Under the pieces are notes generated by a model. It had not been told where the DNA came from and did not search any database. It saw nothing but the letters and a program-made list of their open reading frames with translations. Positions 32,602-44,231 of a DNA stretch of 64,000 bases are shown here, one piece after another; position 1 is the stretch's first letter; the number at the start of each line of letters is the position of its first letter. A program made the translations under genes and the position numbers. The stretch is from Flavobacterium sasangense DSM 21067 (GTDB lineage Bacteria > Bacteroidota > Bacteroidia > Flavobacteriales > Flavobacteriaceae): positions 124,001-188,000 of the forward strand of contig NZ_JMLU01000003.1 of NCBI RefSeq assembly GCF_000686885.1, in the 5' to 3' direction.

Positions 32602-35600
32602 TTATTTTTTAATTACTTTAATCTCAGTTTGGTTTCCACCTGCGTTTACTTTTACAATATACATTGCAGCAGCTAATTCAGACATGTTCACCTCAACTTC
32701 AGTTTGATTTGGCGTAATTTGTTTCACCAATCTTCCACTTAAGTCATAAACGTTAATTGCAGTAATTTCTTCATTATATCTAATTGATAAAATATCTACA
32801 ACTGGATTAGGATAAACCGTTAAAGCATTCATATCAAAAGAAGAAGTTCCTAAAGTAGTAACATCAAAACATGTACTTCTTGTAGTACATCCGTTTTTAG
32901 TTACATCCACAGCATAACTACCAATTGCAGTTGCTGTATATGATTGTGAAGTTTCACCAGGAATAATTGTATAAACAGGACCCGCACTACAAGTATACCA
33001 TTGGTAAGTTGCACCATTTTCAGCAGCAGTTAATGTATCAACAACTCGTGTAATTGTTGCATCAGGCAAAGCATTTACAGTAACACTTACGGTATTACTT
33101 CTAAAACATCCTGTTGCACCTATTGTAGCAGTAGCAGTATAAACTGTTGTACTAGGAGTTGCTGACTGTACATAAACTGTTGTTGCATTTGTTCCTGTAT
33201 ATGGAATTGTTGCTCCAGCATCAGTAAATAAATTAGTTACAGGAGACCAAGTAATGTTAGCTGTTTCTAATGTAGAAATTCTAAGATTTGGTCTTGTTGT
33301 AGTAGCTGTTGGAGCTGTTAAATTAGTACAAACATCAGCTGTACTATCTTCTGAACGATATAAATTTAAACCTGTAGCCACAACTGTAGATTCAACAGAA
33401 ATAGAGTTTGCACTTACACCTCCGCCATTGTTATTATTAAAACATGTCTCAATTAATAAACTAGATACACCATCCCAAGTTAAAGGAGTTGAAAGTGTAA
33501 AATCAATATTTCCAGTTGCAGCAGGTGTGTAATTAGTAGGTGCTAAAACAACGTTAGTTGCACCAGGAATAAACGCTGCTCCTAAAGTTGTATTAGAAAC
33601 AAAACCAGCATTTATAGTAAAATTATTCAACACTATAGGTGTTCCTGATAAAGCTACATAACCAATAGATCTTATACTTTGTCCAGCCTCAACACCTAAA
33701 GCAGTTAATTCAGCTGGCGTATAAAGTGCTTGAGTTTTTGAACCACCAAACCAACCTTTGAAAGGAGTTGATGTTGTATTTGTAGCTACTCCAGAACCTA
33801 TTTTCCCAACTACTCCTACAGTTCCACCAGTAACAGCTAAACTTTGAACAGTATTAATACAAATAGAAGGTGCTGCTGGAGTAATTGTTAAATTCGTTGG
33901 TAATGGGTTAACATTAACGGTATAAGTCGCAGTTGTAGCACATAAAGCACCCGAAGTTTGACTAGCCGTTAAAGTATAATTAGTTGTTATCGTTGGATTG
34001 AAAGTCCATCCAGAAACAGCATTTCCACTTACACCTGTAGCAGGGCTCCAAACAAAAGTATCATAGTCACCAGAACCTGCAGTTAAAGTAACTGCACTTG
34101 AAGAATCTCCAGAACAAATTGTTGCAGTAGCACCACTCAAAGTTAATGTTGGAGGCGTAGAAACAGTAGCTACCACAGCAACTCTTGGTGAAGAACAAAT
34201 TAATTGTCCATTAATTGTAAATCTTGGTCTATTAGATGATGTCCCTGAAAAAGTTGCAACTCCAGTTTCATTTAACATCTCAGTTGGAGTAATATTATCT
34301 CTTTGTCTGTAAGCAGTTGAAACAAACCCAACGTTATCAACCTTCATAGTAGTAGACGTTGAAGTTGATGCAGCAGGTACTCTTGACCAAGAAATTGAAA
34401 CAACAATATTTGAAGTCCCATCCCATACAAAACTACTTGTAGTTCCAGCACCAGTTCCAAAAGTCAAGTTGTTTACAGAACCCGCAACAGGCGTAAATCC
34501 ATCATTTGCTTCAGTACCAGCGTATACAAAATTTAAACCTGCATTCGCAATAAAAGTAGTAGAAGGAGCAACAGATTCAGTTGTATGACCAATTTGAACA
34601 TAGAATCCTTGATAGGTTTGACCAGAGTTAGTTGGTTCAAATCCTAAATTAGTAATTGGACCCGCTGTTAAACCAGCTTGTATTAATTCTGATGCACGGA
34701 TTACATATTGAGTTTTTGCTCCACCCCAACTACCAGGCAAGAAACTTGCAGCTGTAGAAGATGAGTTAGTTGCTCCAGCTCCCAAAACTAAACTACCAGC
34801 AGAGGCAGTTGTTGCAGCTGCATAGTAAGTAGTTGTTGTAGCAATTGAAGGTGTAGTAAATGTCGAACCTGAAGCAAGTGATGATCCACCAGTTGCATTG
34901 GCATACCAGTTTATAGTTGATCCCGCGCTTGGCGCAGCACTTAAATCAACAGTTCCGGTTCCACATCTTGCACCAGGTACCGTTGCAGTTACTTCATTTG
35001 CAAAAGTTACATATACAGGAGTTGAAGTTGCAGTTGAAGGACCAGAAGCACAAGTTACTTCACATCTAAAGTAAGTAGCAGCAGTTGGCACTGTAGCATA
35101 AGTTGGATTCGTAGCAGTTGCTATTGGTGAATAAGAAACCCCATCTGTTGATGAGAACCATTGATAAGTAACCCCTGAACCTGTTGTTAAATTTTGTAAA
35201 CTTAAAGTAACCGAAGTTCCTAAACAAATTGCATTACTTGAAGCAATTGTATTACCTGGAGTCGGAACTCCAACACAAGCGTTAGAATCTGCATAACTTA
35301 AGAAACCAGTATAACTTGCGCTTAGTACAGGCGTAGTTGATTGAGTTGAAACTCCTGCAACAGCAGAAGCAACAGAACCAAAAGCACTTGTATATTCACC
35401 ACTAGCAGAAGGTGCTTGAACTGGAATACTCGTAGATACAATTCCAGCATCGCCCAATCTAACATTGATATTACTAATCGTTCCTGATACTAATGGTAAT
35501 TCCCATCTTCTGTTGGTTGACATATTTGCAATTGCTGCATTTAAAGTTCCAGTATTAGAATCGAAAGTTTCTGCTTTCATCACAGTAACTGCAGTAGTAG

Positions 35601-38600
35601 CAGGTGCAGCCCAAATAGGTGCATAAGCAACTTTTCCAACAGGGAAAAGCAAATAATTCGTATTTGCATTAGCATTTGCAATTGTTCTTGCAAAAGGCCC
35701 TCTAACCATGTTAGTAGCACTTGGCGTACCTGCTAAAGTTCCCGCTGCCGCTGCAGTTCCTAATGATAATAAATTTGTGTTTGTAGTATTAATAATACCA
35801 GAAGTCATTGTTAATGTACCACTAACAGATAAAGGCACATTTAACGTTACACCTGTAGCATTAGTATTATTAACCGTTAATGAAGTTAAGTTTGCCGTTG
35901 GAGCAGCAGCTAAGTTTCTATAAACTCCTGCACCTCCAATAGTTTGCGCATTTGTAGTTGCAGTTTCAGCACCATTTAAATAGTTTGCTAAAAACAATGA
36001 AGTTGTAGAAGTAAAAGTACCATTATTAACAATGTTACCCGCTACATAAGACGTTCCAAATAACACTTCTGAGTTTGGCTCAATTGTTACATTTCCGCCG
36101 AAACCTAAAGAATATGTAGTAGTTACAATTCTATTTGTACCTCCTAAAGTGTTTACTTCTAAGTTACCAAATAAAATTCTATTAAGACCTGCGTAAGTAT
36201 TTAATCTAAAACCATTAGCATGTCCACCAGCATCTGTAGAAACACCATCTCCTAATTTTAGTGTATGTGTGTTTGGAACATTTACATGTGCAGTACTGTT
36301 ATTAAACGCTAAAGTATTTGAAGCAGTAGCATTAGCATGAGGATCAAGAATTGTTAAAGCACCACCAGTCCAGTTAATAAATTGCGAATTCAACTGTACA
36401 ATTGCCACTCCCGAAGCAACAGAATTTGCTGCAACACCACCTTCATTTCCATCTACAAGAATATCACCACCACTTTGATTAAAAATCGAAGCAGCATTGT
36501 GAACCATATTTCCATTAACAGCTAATAGACCACCAGAAACGGTTAAAGTACCACTATTTGCTAAAGTATTATTATTTAATGTACAACCCACTGTTAAATC
36601 TCCAGCAGAAACTACTAAAGTACCTCCAGTAGCAATAGTAACACCTTTAGCGAAATTACCAGAAGTTGAAGAAGTAACCGTATGTCCATTAGCAATTACA
36701 GCTACATCAGCACATGCAGGAACCACTCCTCCATTCCAAGTACTTGTTGAATTCCAATCGCCTGATGCAATTGAAACAACTGGTACATCAGCAGCATTAA
36801 CTCCAAGATATAATCCAGTAGCGGATGTTAAATCAGTAGTTGTAACTCCACTTCTTTGACCATATGGTGCATTAGAAGTATTAACATGAGTTCCTGATAA
36901 AGCTACACTTTGTCCTAAAACTCTAGCTCCAGTCGCTGTTGTGAAGAAAGCACCTGGAGTAAACATTGTTATCCAGTTAGAAGCGGCAGCAGGAGTTGTT
37001 CCGTCTAAAGTAACAACAAAATTCCCATCCCATCTATTGGTTATAGTTGCAGCACCATCTGTAATATTTAAACCTGTAGTACTAGTAGTAGCATTATTAT
37101 ATGTTACTGCATATTTACCTCCAACCGTTGGGGTTGTTCTTCCAAGATAAAAAATTCTTTGCTCTCCTGTAGGTGAGTAAAAAGGATATCTACCAGCAGC
37201 TCCGGCTGGAATTGTTGTAGGACCAGAAGTAGTATAACCCGTTCCTCCTGAAGTCCACCATCTAGAAAAAGTTCCGTTTAAAAAACCTCCATTTGTAAAT
37301 GCAAATGTATTACCTGTTGAAGTTGCACTAACACCATAATTAATTTTATTACCCCCTAAATCAATCTTAGCATTTGATATTGTTAAATTATATTCAACAC
37401 TAATATCATCAAATCCCCAGTTAATATTTGGAATTGCAGTTGATGTATTACTAAAAATTAAATTTCTAATTTTATTGTTAGCAAACGTTCCAGAACCAGT
37501 AATTGATTGAACTGTAGTTCCATTTAAAGTCAAACTTCCTTCAGTTGTTGCTCCAATTGACAAATCGATATTTCCATCATTCACTATATTTCCAGTAACA
37601 ACAATTGCTTTACCAGTTGTACCGTTAAATACAAGAAACTCCCCTCCCGCTTCAACAGTTAAATTCCCATTAACATTGAAAGTTGTTGGAGTTGCACCAA
37701 ACTCTAAAGAGCCTTGAACCGTTAAGTTATTAATTGATAAACTTGCCGCATCAATTGTCACAGTATGTACCGCCACAATTGCACTATCTGCTCCTGTAGG
37801 AACAGCATTTGCATCCCATGTTGCAGGATTTGTCCAGTTACCATTTGCAACTGAAATAAAAATCCCAGGAGCATTTGTTACTTGAGAACCTGATATTTCA
37901 GTTGAAAAAACAGCTTCAGAAATAGCTTGAACTTTATAATAATACAATGTACTTGGCAATAAACTAGTTTGAATAGAATTATATGCACCTCCTGTCGCTG
38001 CAGTTGATGTTGACGCTACAATTGTAGTAACAACATTAGTAGTAAAAGTTGCATCTGTAGCTCTTGTTACTAAAAATGCAGATTCATTTGTTGAATTATC
38101 AACCCAGTTTACAGTAGTTCCCGCTGAAGTAATTCCCGAAAATGTTAGTGTAGTAGGAGCTGAAACTGGCAATGTAGATGGTGTAAATACGTAAGTTCTT
38201 CTTGAACCATTTGCACTTGAATCTAAATTTGCAATTGCAGCTACTGTGTAAGTATTGTTTACAAAAGCAGTACCATTAGTTGTGAGCGCATTTGTTGAAG
38301 AAGTTATAGATGCAATTTTACCTGCTACTGCTCCGCCTGAAAAACCAATTATTGGACCAGTAGTAAAAGTATCAGCAACAGCCATTGCTCCATAAACAAA
38401 TTCAACAACCCCCGAAGTTTCATAAATTCTAGCTTGGTAAGTTCCATTCGCAGTGGAAGACCCCCAATCCATCTCCATATTTAACCATTCTACAACAAGA
38501 GTTCTGTTTGGAGCAGAACCAACTACTTTATAATGCACTTTACCTGTTGCATGAGTAGCGTGATCACCACCAAAAGGCGCTATAAACATTGTTGTAGCTG

Positions 38601-39018
38601 TTCCCGCATTAGTTGTACCTGATGTGCCTATTGCTACATTTCCTAAACCCATAGCTCCATTTGAATTGGCTGAGAAATTAGTTTGTAATGTTCCCATACC
38701 AATAAAATCAAAACCTATTGCTTGAACAGTGGATACTGATGTATCAACACCCGAAGCAACCAATTGAGTTGTTCCTATTGACATATCAACAGTATTTCCA
38801 TTAGCATCTAACGCTAATGAACCAGTTGTTGTTGTACTAAAGACGTAGTTAGTTACTGATTGTCCTTGTACAAAAACAAAAGAAAATAACATCAAGAACG
38901 CAGATAAAAACGAAAGCCATGTTTGTTTTTTAACTGAGTACGATGTTTCTTCTTTTTGTGAAGAATTTGTTGAACATGTTTCTTTTAACATGTCAACGGA
39001 ATCGTAATTGTGTTTCAT
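32602..39018 (-). CDS. Giant T9SS-secreted surface protein
   Basis: About 2138 residues from the chosen ATG (an ATG at 39057 would add 13). A long N-region precedes the signal helix WLSFLSAFLMLFSFVFVQGQ. The body is Thr-, Ser-, Asn- and Gly-rich: an FN3-like domain near residues 290-390 (TTLTFSGITSAGTTVNWVDN), beta-helix-like repeats of the GNWTNPATWDANAVPTGAD and SGDWNSTSTWNGGVVPACAD type, and Ig-like domains (NAICLGTSVTLSLQN, ICSGDSSSAVTLTAGSGDYD). The last ~75 residues (LTVYPNPVVDILSIRY, YDLSGRLVKQ, MYIVKVNAGG) are a T9SS type A sorting domain. Probable surface adhesin; the ligand is unknown. It seems monocistronic. Confidence 0.88.
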   Translation of the reverse strand: MKHNYDSVDMLKETCSTNSSQKEETSYSVKKQTWLSFLSAFLMLFSFVFVQGQSVTNYVFSTTTTGSLALDANGNTVDMSIGTTQLVASGVDTSVSTVQAIGFDFIGMGTLQTNFSANSNGAMGLGNVAIGTSGTTNAGTATTMFIAPFGGDHATHATGKVHYKVVGSAPNRTLVVEWLNMEMDWGSSTANGTYQARIYETSGVVEFVYGAMAVADTFTTGPIIGFSGGAVAGKIASITSSTNALTTNGTAFVNNTYTVAAIANLDSSANGSRRTYVFTPSTLPVSAPTTLTFSGITSAGTTVNWVDNSTNESAFLVTRATDATFTTNVVTTIVASTSTAATGGAYNSIQTSLLPSTLYYYKVQAISEAVFSTEISGSQVTNAPGIFISVANGNWTNPATWDANAVPTGADSAIVAVHTVTIDAASLSINNLTVQGSLEFGATPTTFNVNGNLTVEAGGEFLVFNGTTGKAIVVTGNIVNDGNIDLSIGATTEGSLTLNGTTVQSITGSGTFANNKIRNLIFSNTSTAIPNINWGFDDISVEYNLTISNAKIDLGGNKINYGVSATSTGNTFAFTNGGFLNGTFSRWWTSGGTGYTTSGPTTIPAGAAGRYPFYSPTGEQRIFYLGRTTPTVGGKYAVTYNNATTSTTGLNITDGAATITNRWDGNFVVTLDGTTPAAASNWITMFTPGAFFTTATGARVLGQSVALSGTHVNTSNAPYGQRSGVTTTDLTSATGLYLGVNAADVPVVSIASGDWNSTSTWNGGVVPACADVAVIANGHTVTSSTSGNFAKGVTIATGGTLVVSAGDLTVGCTLNNNTLANSGTLTVSGGLLAVNGNMVHNAASIFNQSGGDILVDGNEGGVAANSVASGVAIVQLNSQFINWTGGALTILDPHANATASNTLAFNNSTAHVNVPNTHTLKLGDGVSTDAGGHANGFRLNTYAGLNRILFGNLEVNTLGGTNRIVTTTYSLGFGGNVTIEPNSEVLFGTSYVAGNIVNNGTFTSTTSLFLANYLNGAETATTNAQTIGGAGVYRNLAAAPTANLTSLTVNNTNATGVTLNVPLSVSGTLTMTSGIINTTNTNLLSLGTAAAAGTLAGTPSATNMVRGPFARTIANANANTNYLLFPVGKVAYAPIWAAPATTAVTVMKAETFDSNTGTLNAAIANMSTNRRWELPLVSGTISNINVRLGDAGIVSTSIPVQAPSASGEYTSAFGSVASAVAGVSTQSTTPVLSASYTGFLSYADSNACVGVPTPGNTIASSNAICLGTSVTLSLQNLTTGSGVTYQWFSSTDGVSYSPIATATNPTYATVPTAATYFRCEVTCASGPSTATSTPVYVTFANEVTATVPGARCGTGTVDLSAAPSAGSTINWYANATGGSSLASGSTFTTPSIATTTTYYAAATTASAGSLVLGAGATNSSSTAASFLPGSWGGAKTQYVIRASELIQAGLTAGPITNLGFEPTNSGQTYQGFYVQIGHTTESVAPSTTFIANAGLNFVYAGTEANDGFTPVAGSVNNLTFGTGAGTTSSFVWDGTSNIVVSISWSRVPAASTSTSTTMKVDNVGFVSTAYRQRDNITPTEMLNETGVATFSGTSSNRPRFTINGQLICSSPRVAVVATVSTPPTLTLSGATATICSGDSSSAVTLTAGSGDYDTFVWSPATGVSGNAVSGWTFNPTITTNYTLTASQTSGALCATTATYTVNVNPLPTNLTITPAAPSICINTVQSLAVTGGTVGVVGKIGSGVATNTTSTPFKGWFGGSKTQALYTPAELTALGVEAGQSIRSIGYVALSGTPIVLNNFTINAGFVSNTTLGAAFIPGATNVVLAPTNYTPAATGNIDFTLSTPLTWDGVSSLLIETCFNNNNGGGVSANSISVESTVVATGLNLYRSEDSTADVCTNLTAPTATTTRPNLRISTLETANITWSPVTNLFTDAGATIPYTGTNATTVYVQSATPSTTVYTATATIGATGCFRSNTVSVTVNALPDATITRVVDTLTAAENGATYQWYTCSAGPVYTIIPGETSQSYTATAIGSYAVDVTKNGCTTRSTCFDVTTLGTSSFDMNALTVYPNPVVDILSIRYNEEITAINVYDLSGRLVKQITPNQTEVEVNMSELAAAMYIVKVNAGGNQTEIKVIKK

Positions 39019-39184
39019 AAAAATAATTTTGTTAATTAGTTTCTTAGTGTAAAACATGAATTTTACAAAAAGTTACACAATTTCCAAAAAAAAACAATTA
39101 CTAAGAAAAATCAACGATGAAATGCATAATTAATCGATGAGATGCATAAAAAACATATCTCCAACACATGTTGAGGATATCATA

Positions 39185-39493
39185 TTAAGCTTGTCCTGTT
39201 GGACCAAAATTTAAAGGAATTGAAGGTTGTTCTCCTTCTTCGATTTTTCCGTGAGCACTTTCAAAACGGTGAATGTTTTCTCCTAATGCTTTTAGTAAAC
39301 GTTTTGCGTGTTGTGGCGTTAAGATAATTCTAGATTTTACTTTCGCCTTTGGTACGCCAGGCATAATCGTAACAAAATCAACTACAAACTCTGAATTAGA
39401 ATGATTGATAATTGCTAAATTAGAATACGTTCCTTCTGCTGTTTGTTCATCTAATTCGATGTTAATTTGCCCTTGTTGGTTATTATTTTCCAT
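39185..39493 (-). CDS. DUF3467 domain protein
   Basis: A 102-residue cytoplasmic protein. INIELDEQTAEGTYSNLAII, EFVVDFVTIMPGVPKAKVKS and RIILTPQHAKRLLKALGENI are the DUF3467 signature. The function is unknown. It follows rpoC on the same strand, but a strong terminator separates them (39630-39656), so it likely has its own promoter or receives read-through. Confidence 0.85.
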   Translation of the reverse strand: MENNNQQGQINIELDEQTAEGTYSNLAIINHSNSEFVVDFVTIMPGVPKAKVKSRIILTPQHAKRLLKALGENIHRFESAHGKIEEGEQPSIPLNFGPTGQA

Positions 39494-39627
39494 TTCTTTT
39501 TAAATTTTTAAACATATAAGTCATGTAAGTTTTTTTTAACTTTTATTAGACCTTATATTGCATTATTAAGTTCATTTAAGTGATATTCAAGAATCTTATA
39601 CAAGAATAAGTATAATTTGGGTAAAAA

Positions 39628-39656
39628 AAAAGCCTAACAGAAAATCTGTTAGGCTT
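39628..39656 (-). terminator. Terminator of rpoC
   Basis: AAGCCTAACAGA (39630-39641) pairs with TCTGTTAGGCTT (39645-39656). On the minus strand it continues into T9. It ends the tuf-to-rpoC supercluster. Confidence 0.88.
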
Positions 39657-39677
39657 ATATTGGAATAATGAAGCTAA

Positions 39678-42600
39678 TTAGTAGTTAAACTCTTCTTTAG
39701 CAGCCATTAACTCATTGTATTCTTCTTTAGAACCTACTATTGTATTGTCGTAGTCTCTCATACCTGTACCAGCTGGGATTCTGTGACCTACAATAACGTT
39801 TTCTTTTAATCCTTCTAAAGTATCTACTTTACCTGCTACTGCAGCTTCGTTTAATACTTTAGTAGTTTCTTGGAACGATGCAGCAGAAATGAATGATTTC
39901 GTTTGTAACGATGCTCTCGTAATACCTTGAAGTACTGGAGTTGCAGTTGCAGTAATAACATCACGAGCCACTACTAAGTTTTTATCATTACGTTTTAATA
40001 ACGAATTTTCATCTCTTAACTGACGTGGAGAAATAATTTGACCTGGTTTTAAATTTTCAGAGTCACCTGCATCCTCTACTACTTTCATTCCGTATAATTT
40101 GTCGTTTTCAACAAGGAAATCGCTTGTATGAGCTAATTGATCTTCTAAGAATAAAGTATCTCCTGGATCAACAATTCTTACTTTACGCATCATCTGACGA
40201 ATAACCACTTCAAAGTGTTTGTCATTGATTTTTACCCCTTGTAAACGGTATACCTCTTGAATTTCATTTACTAAATACTGTTGAACAGCAGATGGTCCTT
40301 GAATTCTTAAAATATCTTCTGGTGTAATTGCTCCGTCAGAAAGTGGAGTTCCTGCTTTTACGTAGTCGTTCTCTTGAACTAAGATTTGGTTCGAAAGTTT
40401 TACTAAGTATTTCTTCACTTCACCAAATTTAGACTCGATAGCGATTTCGCGGTTACCTCTCTTAATTTTTCCGAATGTTACAACTCCATCAATTTCAGAA
40501 ACTACTGCAGGGTTTGAAGGATTACGAGCTTCTAACAACTCGGTAATTCTTGGTAAACCTCCTGTAATATCTCCCGCTTTTGAAGAACGACGAGGAATTT
40601 TAACTAAAATCTTACCAGCTTTAATTTTCTCTCCGTCATCTACCATAAGGTGAGCCCCTACTGGTAAGTTGTAAGAACGAATCAATTCACCATCTTTACC
40701 ATAAATTAATAAAGTAGGAACTAATTTTTTATTTCTACCTTCAGAAATTACTTTTTCTTGGAAACCTGTTTGCTCATCGATTTCAACTAAGAACGATTGT
40801 CCTTGTTCTAAATCTTCATAAGCAATTTTTCCTGTAAATTCTGAAACAATAACTCCATTATATGGATCCCATTTACAGATTGTAGTACCTTTTTCAACAA
40901 CGTCTCCGTCTTTAACAAAAATACTTGAACCGTAAGGAATATAGTGTGTATTTAATAAAATTCCTGTTTTAGCATCTACTAATTTTAACTCAGTAGAACG
41001 AGAAATTACAATATCAACAGTATTACCTTCAGCATCTTCACCTTTAACTGTTTTTAAATCTTCAATTTCTAATCTACCTGCAAAACGAGTAACAATACTA
41101 GATTCTTCAGAGATACCTCCAGCAACCCCTCCAACGTGGAACGTACGAAGTGTTAACTGTGTACCTGGCTCACCAATTGATTGCGCTGCAATAACACCAA
41201 CTGCTTCACCTTTCTGAGTCATTTTTCCTGTAGCTAAGTTTCTTCCGTAACATTTAGCACAAATACCTTTTGTAGCTTCACATGTTAATGGAGAACGAAC
41301 TTCTACTCTTTCTACTGGAGATGCTTCAATTTTCTTAACGATAGCTTCCGTGATTTGCTCACCAGCATGAACTAAGATTTCAGAATCAAGAGGATTAATT
41401 ACATTTTGTAATGCTACACGACCTAAGATTCTTTCTCCTAAAGTTTCAACGATTTCCTCGTTTTTCTTTAAAGCAGAAACTTCAATACCTCTTAATGTAC
41501 CACAGTCTACTGAATTAACGATAACATCTTGAGATACATCATGTAATCTACGAGTTAAGTAACCAGCATCGGCCGTTTTAAGAGCCGTATCCGCAAGACC
41601 TTTACGAGCACCGTGAGTAGAAATAAAGTACTCAAGAATCGAAAGACCTTCCTTAAAGTTAGAAAGAATTGGGTTTTCAATAATTTCACCACCAGCAGCA
41701 GTTGATTTTTTCGGCTTAGCCATCAAACCACGCATACCAGTTAACTGACGAATCTGTTCTTTAGAACCCCTCGCCCCAGAGTCAAGCATCATATATACCG
41801 AGTTGAAACCTTGTTGGTCTTCACGGATATTTTTCATAGCTAATTCTGTTAATTGAGCATTCGCAGAAGTCCAGATATCAATAACTTGGTTGTAACGTTC
41901 GTTATTGGTAATAAGACCCATACTATAGTTCATCGAAATTCCATCAACTTGCTCACGAGCATCAGCAATTAACTGCGTTTTTTGTTCTGGAATTCTAATA
42001 TCACCTAATGAGAAAGATAATCCTCCACGGAATGCGAACTTATACCCCATATCTTTCATGTTATCCAAGAAAGCCGCAGTTGTAGGAACGTCAGTCACCG
42101 CTAAGATTTTACCAATAATATCACGAAGTGATTTCTTAGTTAATACCTCATTAATATATCCTGCAGCTTCAGGTACTACTTCATTAAATAATACTCTACC
42201 AGCTGTAGTTTGAATAATTTTTGTAACTAATTCTCCTTCTTCATTAAAGTCTTTTGCTCTAATTTTCACTCTAGCATTTAACTCTAATCTTCCTTCATTT
42301 AAAGCGATATTTACCTCTTCAGCTGAATAGAAAGTTAAACCTTCTCCTAAAATTTTCATTTCTGGAGTAGACAAACGCTCTTTGGTCATATAATAAAGAC
42401 CAAGTACCATGTCTTGAGAAGGTACTGTAATAGGAGCACCATTCGCAGGATTCAAGATATTGTGAGAAGCCAACATTAATAATTGTGCCTCTAAAATAGC
42501 TTCTGGTCCTAATGGTAAGTGAACCGCCATCTGGTCACCATCGAAATCGGCGTTGAATGCCGTACATACTAATGGGTGTAACTGGATTGCTTTTCCTTCA

Positions 42601-43985
42601 ATTAACTTAGGTTGGAATGCTTGAATACCTAAACGGTGAAGCGTAGGAGCACGGTTTAATAATACAGGATGTCCTTTAATTACATTCTCTAAAATATCCC
42701 ATACTACTGGCTCTTTTTTGTCGATAATTTTCTTAGCCGACTTAACTGTTTTAACGATTCCTCTTTCGATTAACTTACGAATAACGAATGGTTTGTATAG
42801 TTCAGCAGCCATATCTTTTGGAAGACCACATTCGAACAATTTCATTTCTGGTCCAACAACAATTACCGAACGAGCAGAATAATCCACACGTTTTCCTAAT
42901 AAGTTTTGACGGAAACGACCTTGCTTACCTTTTAATGAATCTGATAAAGATTTTAATGGTCTGTTTGATTCTGTTTTAACAGCAGAAGCTTTACGAGTGT
43001 TATCAAATAATGAATCTACAGATTCTTGTAACATACGTTTTTCGTTTCTTAAGATTACTTCTGGAGCTTTGATTTCCATTAATCTTTTTAAACGGTTGTT
43101 ACGGATGATAACTCTTCTGTATAAATCATTTAAATCTGAAGTTGCGAAACGACCTCCATCAAGTGGCACTAACGGACGTAATTCTGGTGGAATAACTGGA
43201 ATTACTTTTAAAATCATCCATTCAGGACGGTTTTCTCTGTTTAAGTTAGACTCACGGAATGATTCTACAACATTTAAACGTTTTAATGCTTCTGTTTTAC
43301 GTTGTTTAGATGTTTCGTTATTAGCTGCGTGACGTAAACTATAAGAAAGTTCATCTAAGTCAGTACGAGCTAATAAATCCATAATACATTCAGCACCCAT
43401 TTTAGCAATGAATTTATTAGGATCGTTATCATCTAAATATTGATTTTCCATTGGAAGTGTATCTAAGATATTTAAATACTCTTCTTCCGTAAGGAAATCT
43501 AATCTTTGTAATGATTCGCCATCAGCATTTTTAGCAATACCTGCTTGAATTACTACGTATCTTTCGTAGTAAATAATCATATCTAATTTCTTAGATGGTA
43601 AACCTAAAATATAACCAATTTTGTTTGGTAACGAACGGAAATACCAGATATGAGCGATAGGCACAACAAGATTGATGTGTCCAACTCTATCTCTACGTAC
43701 TTTTTTCTCTGTTACTTCAACACCACATCGGTCACAAACGATTCCTTTGTAGCGAATTCTTTTATATTTTCCACAAGCACATTCGTAGTCTTTAACAGGC
43801 CCGAAAATACGCTCACAGAAAAGACCATCTCTTTCTGGTTTGTGTGTACGATAGTTGATAGTCTCTGGTTTTAAAACCTCACCTCTAGATTCTCCTAAAA
43901 TAGATTCTGGAGAAGCTAACCCTATCGTGATTTTGTTAAACCTTTTGATTTGGTTTTTATCTTTATTATTTCTATTATTCATCAT
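39678..43985 (-). CDS. rpoC: RNA polymerase subunit beta'
   Basis: A 1435-residue beta' subunit of normal length for Bacteroidota. The zinc-binding region [20 protein letters not shown] is near residue 70, the catalytic Mg-binding motif [12 protein letters not shown] near residue 480, the second zinc cluster ([19 protein letters not shown]) is near residue 900 and the [18 protein letters not shown] trigger-loop region follows. It forms the catalytic core with beta. It is separated from rpoB by 246 bases with a strong hairpin and no promoter box that I could see. Two ATG codons stand at the start; I used the first. Confidence 0.98.
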   Translation of the reverse strand: MMNNRNNKDKNQIKRFNKITIGLASPESILGESRGEVLKPETINYRTHKPERDGLFCERIFGPVKDYECACGKYKRIRYKGIVCDRCGVEVTEKKVRRDRVGHINLVVPIAHIWYFRSLPNKIGYILGLPSKKLDMIIYYERYVVIQAGIAKNADGESLQRLDFLTEEEYLNILDTLPMENQYLDDNDPNKFIAKMGAECIMDLLARTDLDELSYSLRHAANNETSKQRKTEALKRLNVVESFRESNLNRENRPEWMILKVIPVIPPELRPLVPLDGGRFATSDLNDLYRRVIIRNNRLKRLMEIKAPEVILRNEKRMLQESVDSLFDNTRKASAVKTESNRPLKSLSDSLKGKQGRFRQNLLGKRVDYSARSVIVVGPEMKLFECGLPKDMAAELYKPFVIRKLIERGIVKTVKSAKKIIDKKEPVVWDILENVIKGHPVLLNRAPTLHRLGIQAFQPKLIEGKAIQLHPLVCTAFNADFDGDQMAVHLPLGPEAILEAQLLMLASHNILNPANGAPITVPSQDMVLGLYYMTKERLSTPEMKILGEGLTFYSAEEVNIALNEGRLELNARVKIRAKDFNEEGELVTKIIQTTAGRVLFNEVVPEAAGYINEVLTKKSLRDIIGKILAVTDVPTTAAFLDNMKDMGYKFAFRGGLSFSLGDIRIPEQKTQLIADAREQVDGISMNYSMGLITNNERYNQVIDIWTSANAQLTELAMKNIREDQQGFNSVYMMLDSGARGSKEQIRQLTGMRGLMAKPKKSTAAGGEIIENPILSNFKEGLSILEYFISTHGARKGLADTALKTADAGYLTRRLHDVSQDVIVNSVDCGTLRGIEVSALKKNEEIVETLGERILGRVALQNVINPLDSEILVHAGEQITEAIVKKIEASPVERVEVRSPLTCEATKGICAKCYGRNLATGKMTQKGEAVGVIAAQSIGEPGTQLTLRTFHVGGVAGGISEESSIVTRFAGRLEIEDLKTVKGEDAEGNTVDIVISRSTELKLVDAKTGILLNTHYIPYGSSIFVKDGDVVEKGTTICKWDPYNGVIVSEFTGKIAYEDLEQGQSFLVEIDEQTGFQEKVISEGRNKKLVPTLLIYGKDGELIRSYNLPVGAHLMVDDGEKIKAGKILVKIPRRSSKAGDITGGLPRITELLEARNPSNPAVVSEIDGVVTFGKIKRGNREIAIESKFGEVKKYLVKLSNQILVQENDYVKAGTPLSDGAITPEDILRIQGPSAVQQYLVNEIQEVYRLQGVKINDKHFEVVIRQMMRKVRIVDPGDTLFLEDQLAHTSDFLVENDKLYGMKVVEDAGDSENLKPGQIISPRQLRDENSLLKRNDKNLVVARDVITATATPVLQGITRASLQTKSFISAASFQETTKVLNEAAVAGKVDTLEGLKENVIVGHRIPAGTGMRDYDNTIVGSKEEYNELMAAKEEFNY

Positions 43986-44187
43986 AGTTTTTACTATTGA
44001 TTTATTATTAAAATTTAGATTTATGATTTTCGGCTTGAAAAAAGACTAAATCATTCAGCTACTACCTCGAATTACTTCTCAAAACCTCAAGTCTCTTTCA
44101 CCTTGAAGTGCTAGTTATACAATTTAGCATCGCATAAAAAATCGGAACGGTTTACGGGTATAAATCTTTAAAAACTTATTATAAATA

Positions 44188-44221
44188 AGTATTCAGCTCC
44201 GAGAAATCGGAACTGAATACT
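44188..44221 (-). promoter_or_regulatory. Hairpin in the rpoB-rpoC gap
   Basis: AGTATTCAG (44188-44196) pairs with CTGAATACT (44213-44221); after one mismatch TCCGA/TCGGA closes a GAAA/TTTC loop. There is no T-tract after it on the minus strand, so it looks like an RNA processing or stabilising hairpin rather than a terminator. It lies just after the rpoB stop. Confidence 0.6.
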
Positions 44222-44231
44222 GCATTCTTAT

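Noticed and set aside
32602..39018. Open frames on the plus strand opposite the giant surface protein, rpoB, rpoC and ribosomal genes
   Set aside because: They are antisense shadows of compositionally biased genes, rich in Val, Ala, Ser or Thr, without promoters or recognisable domains.
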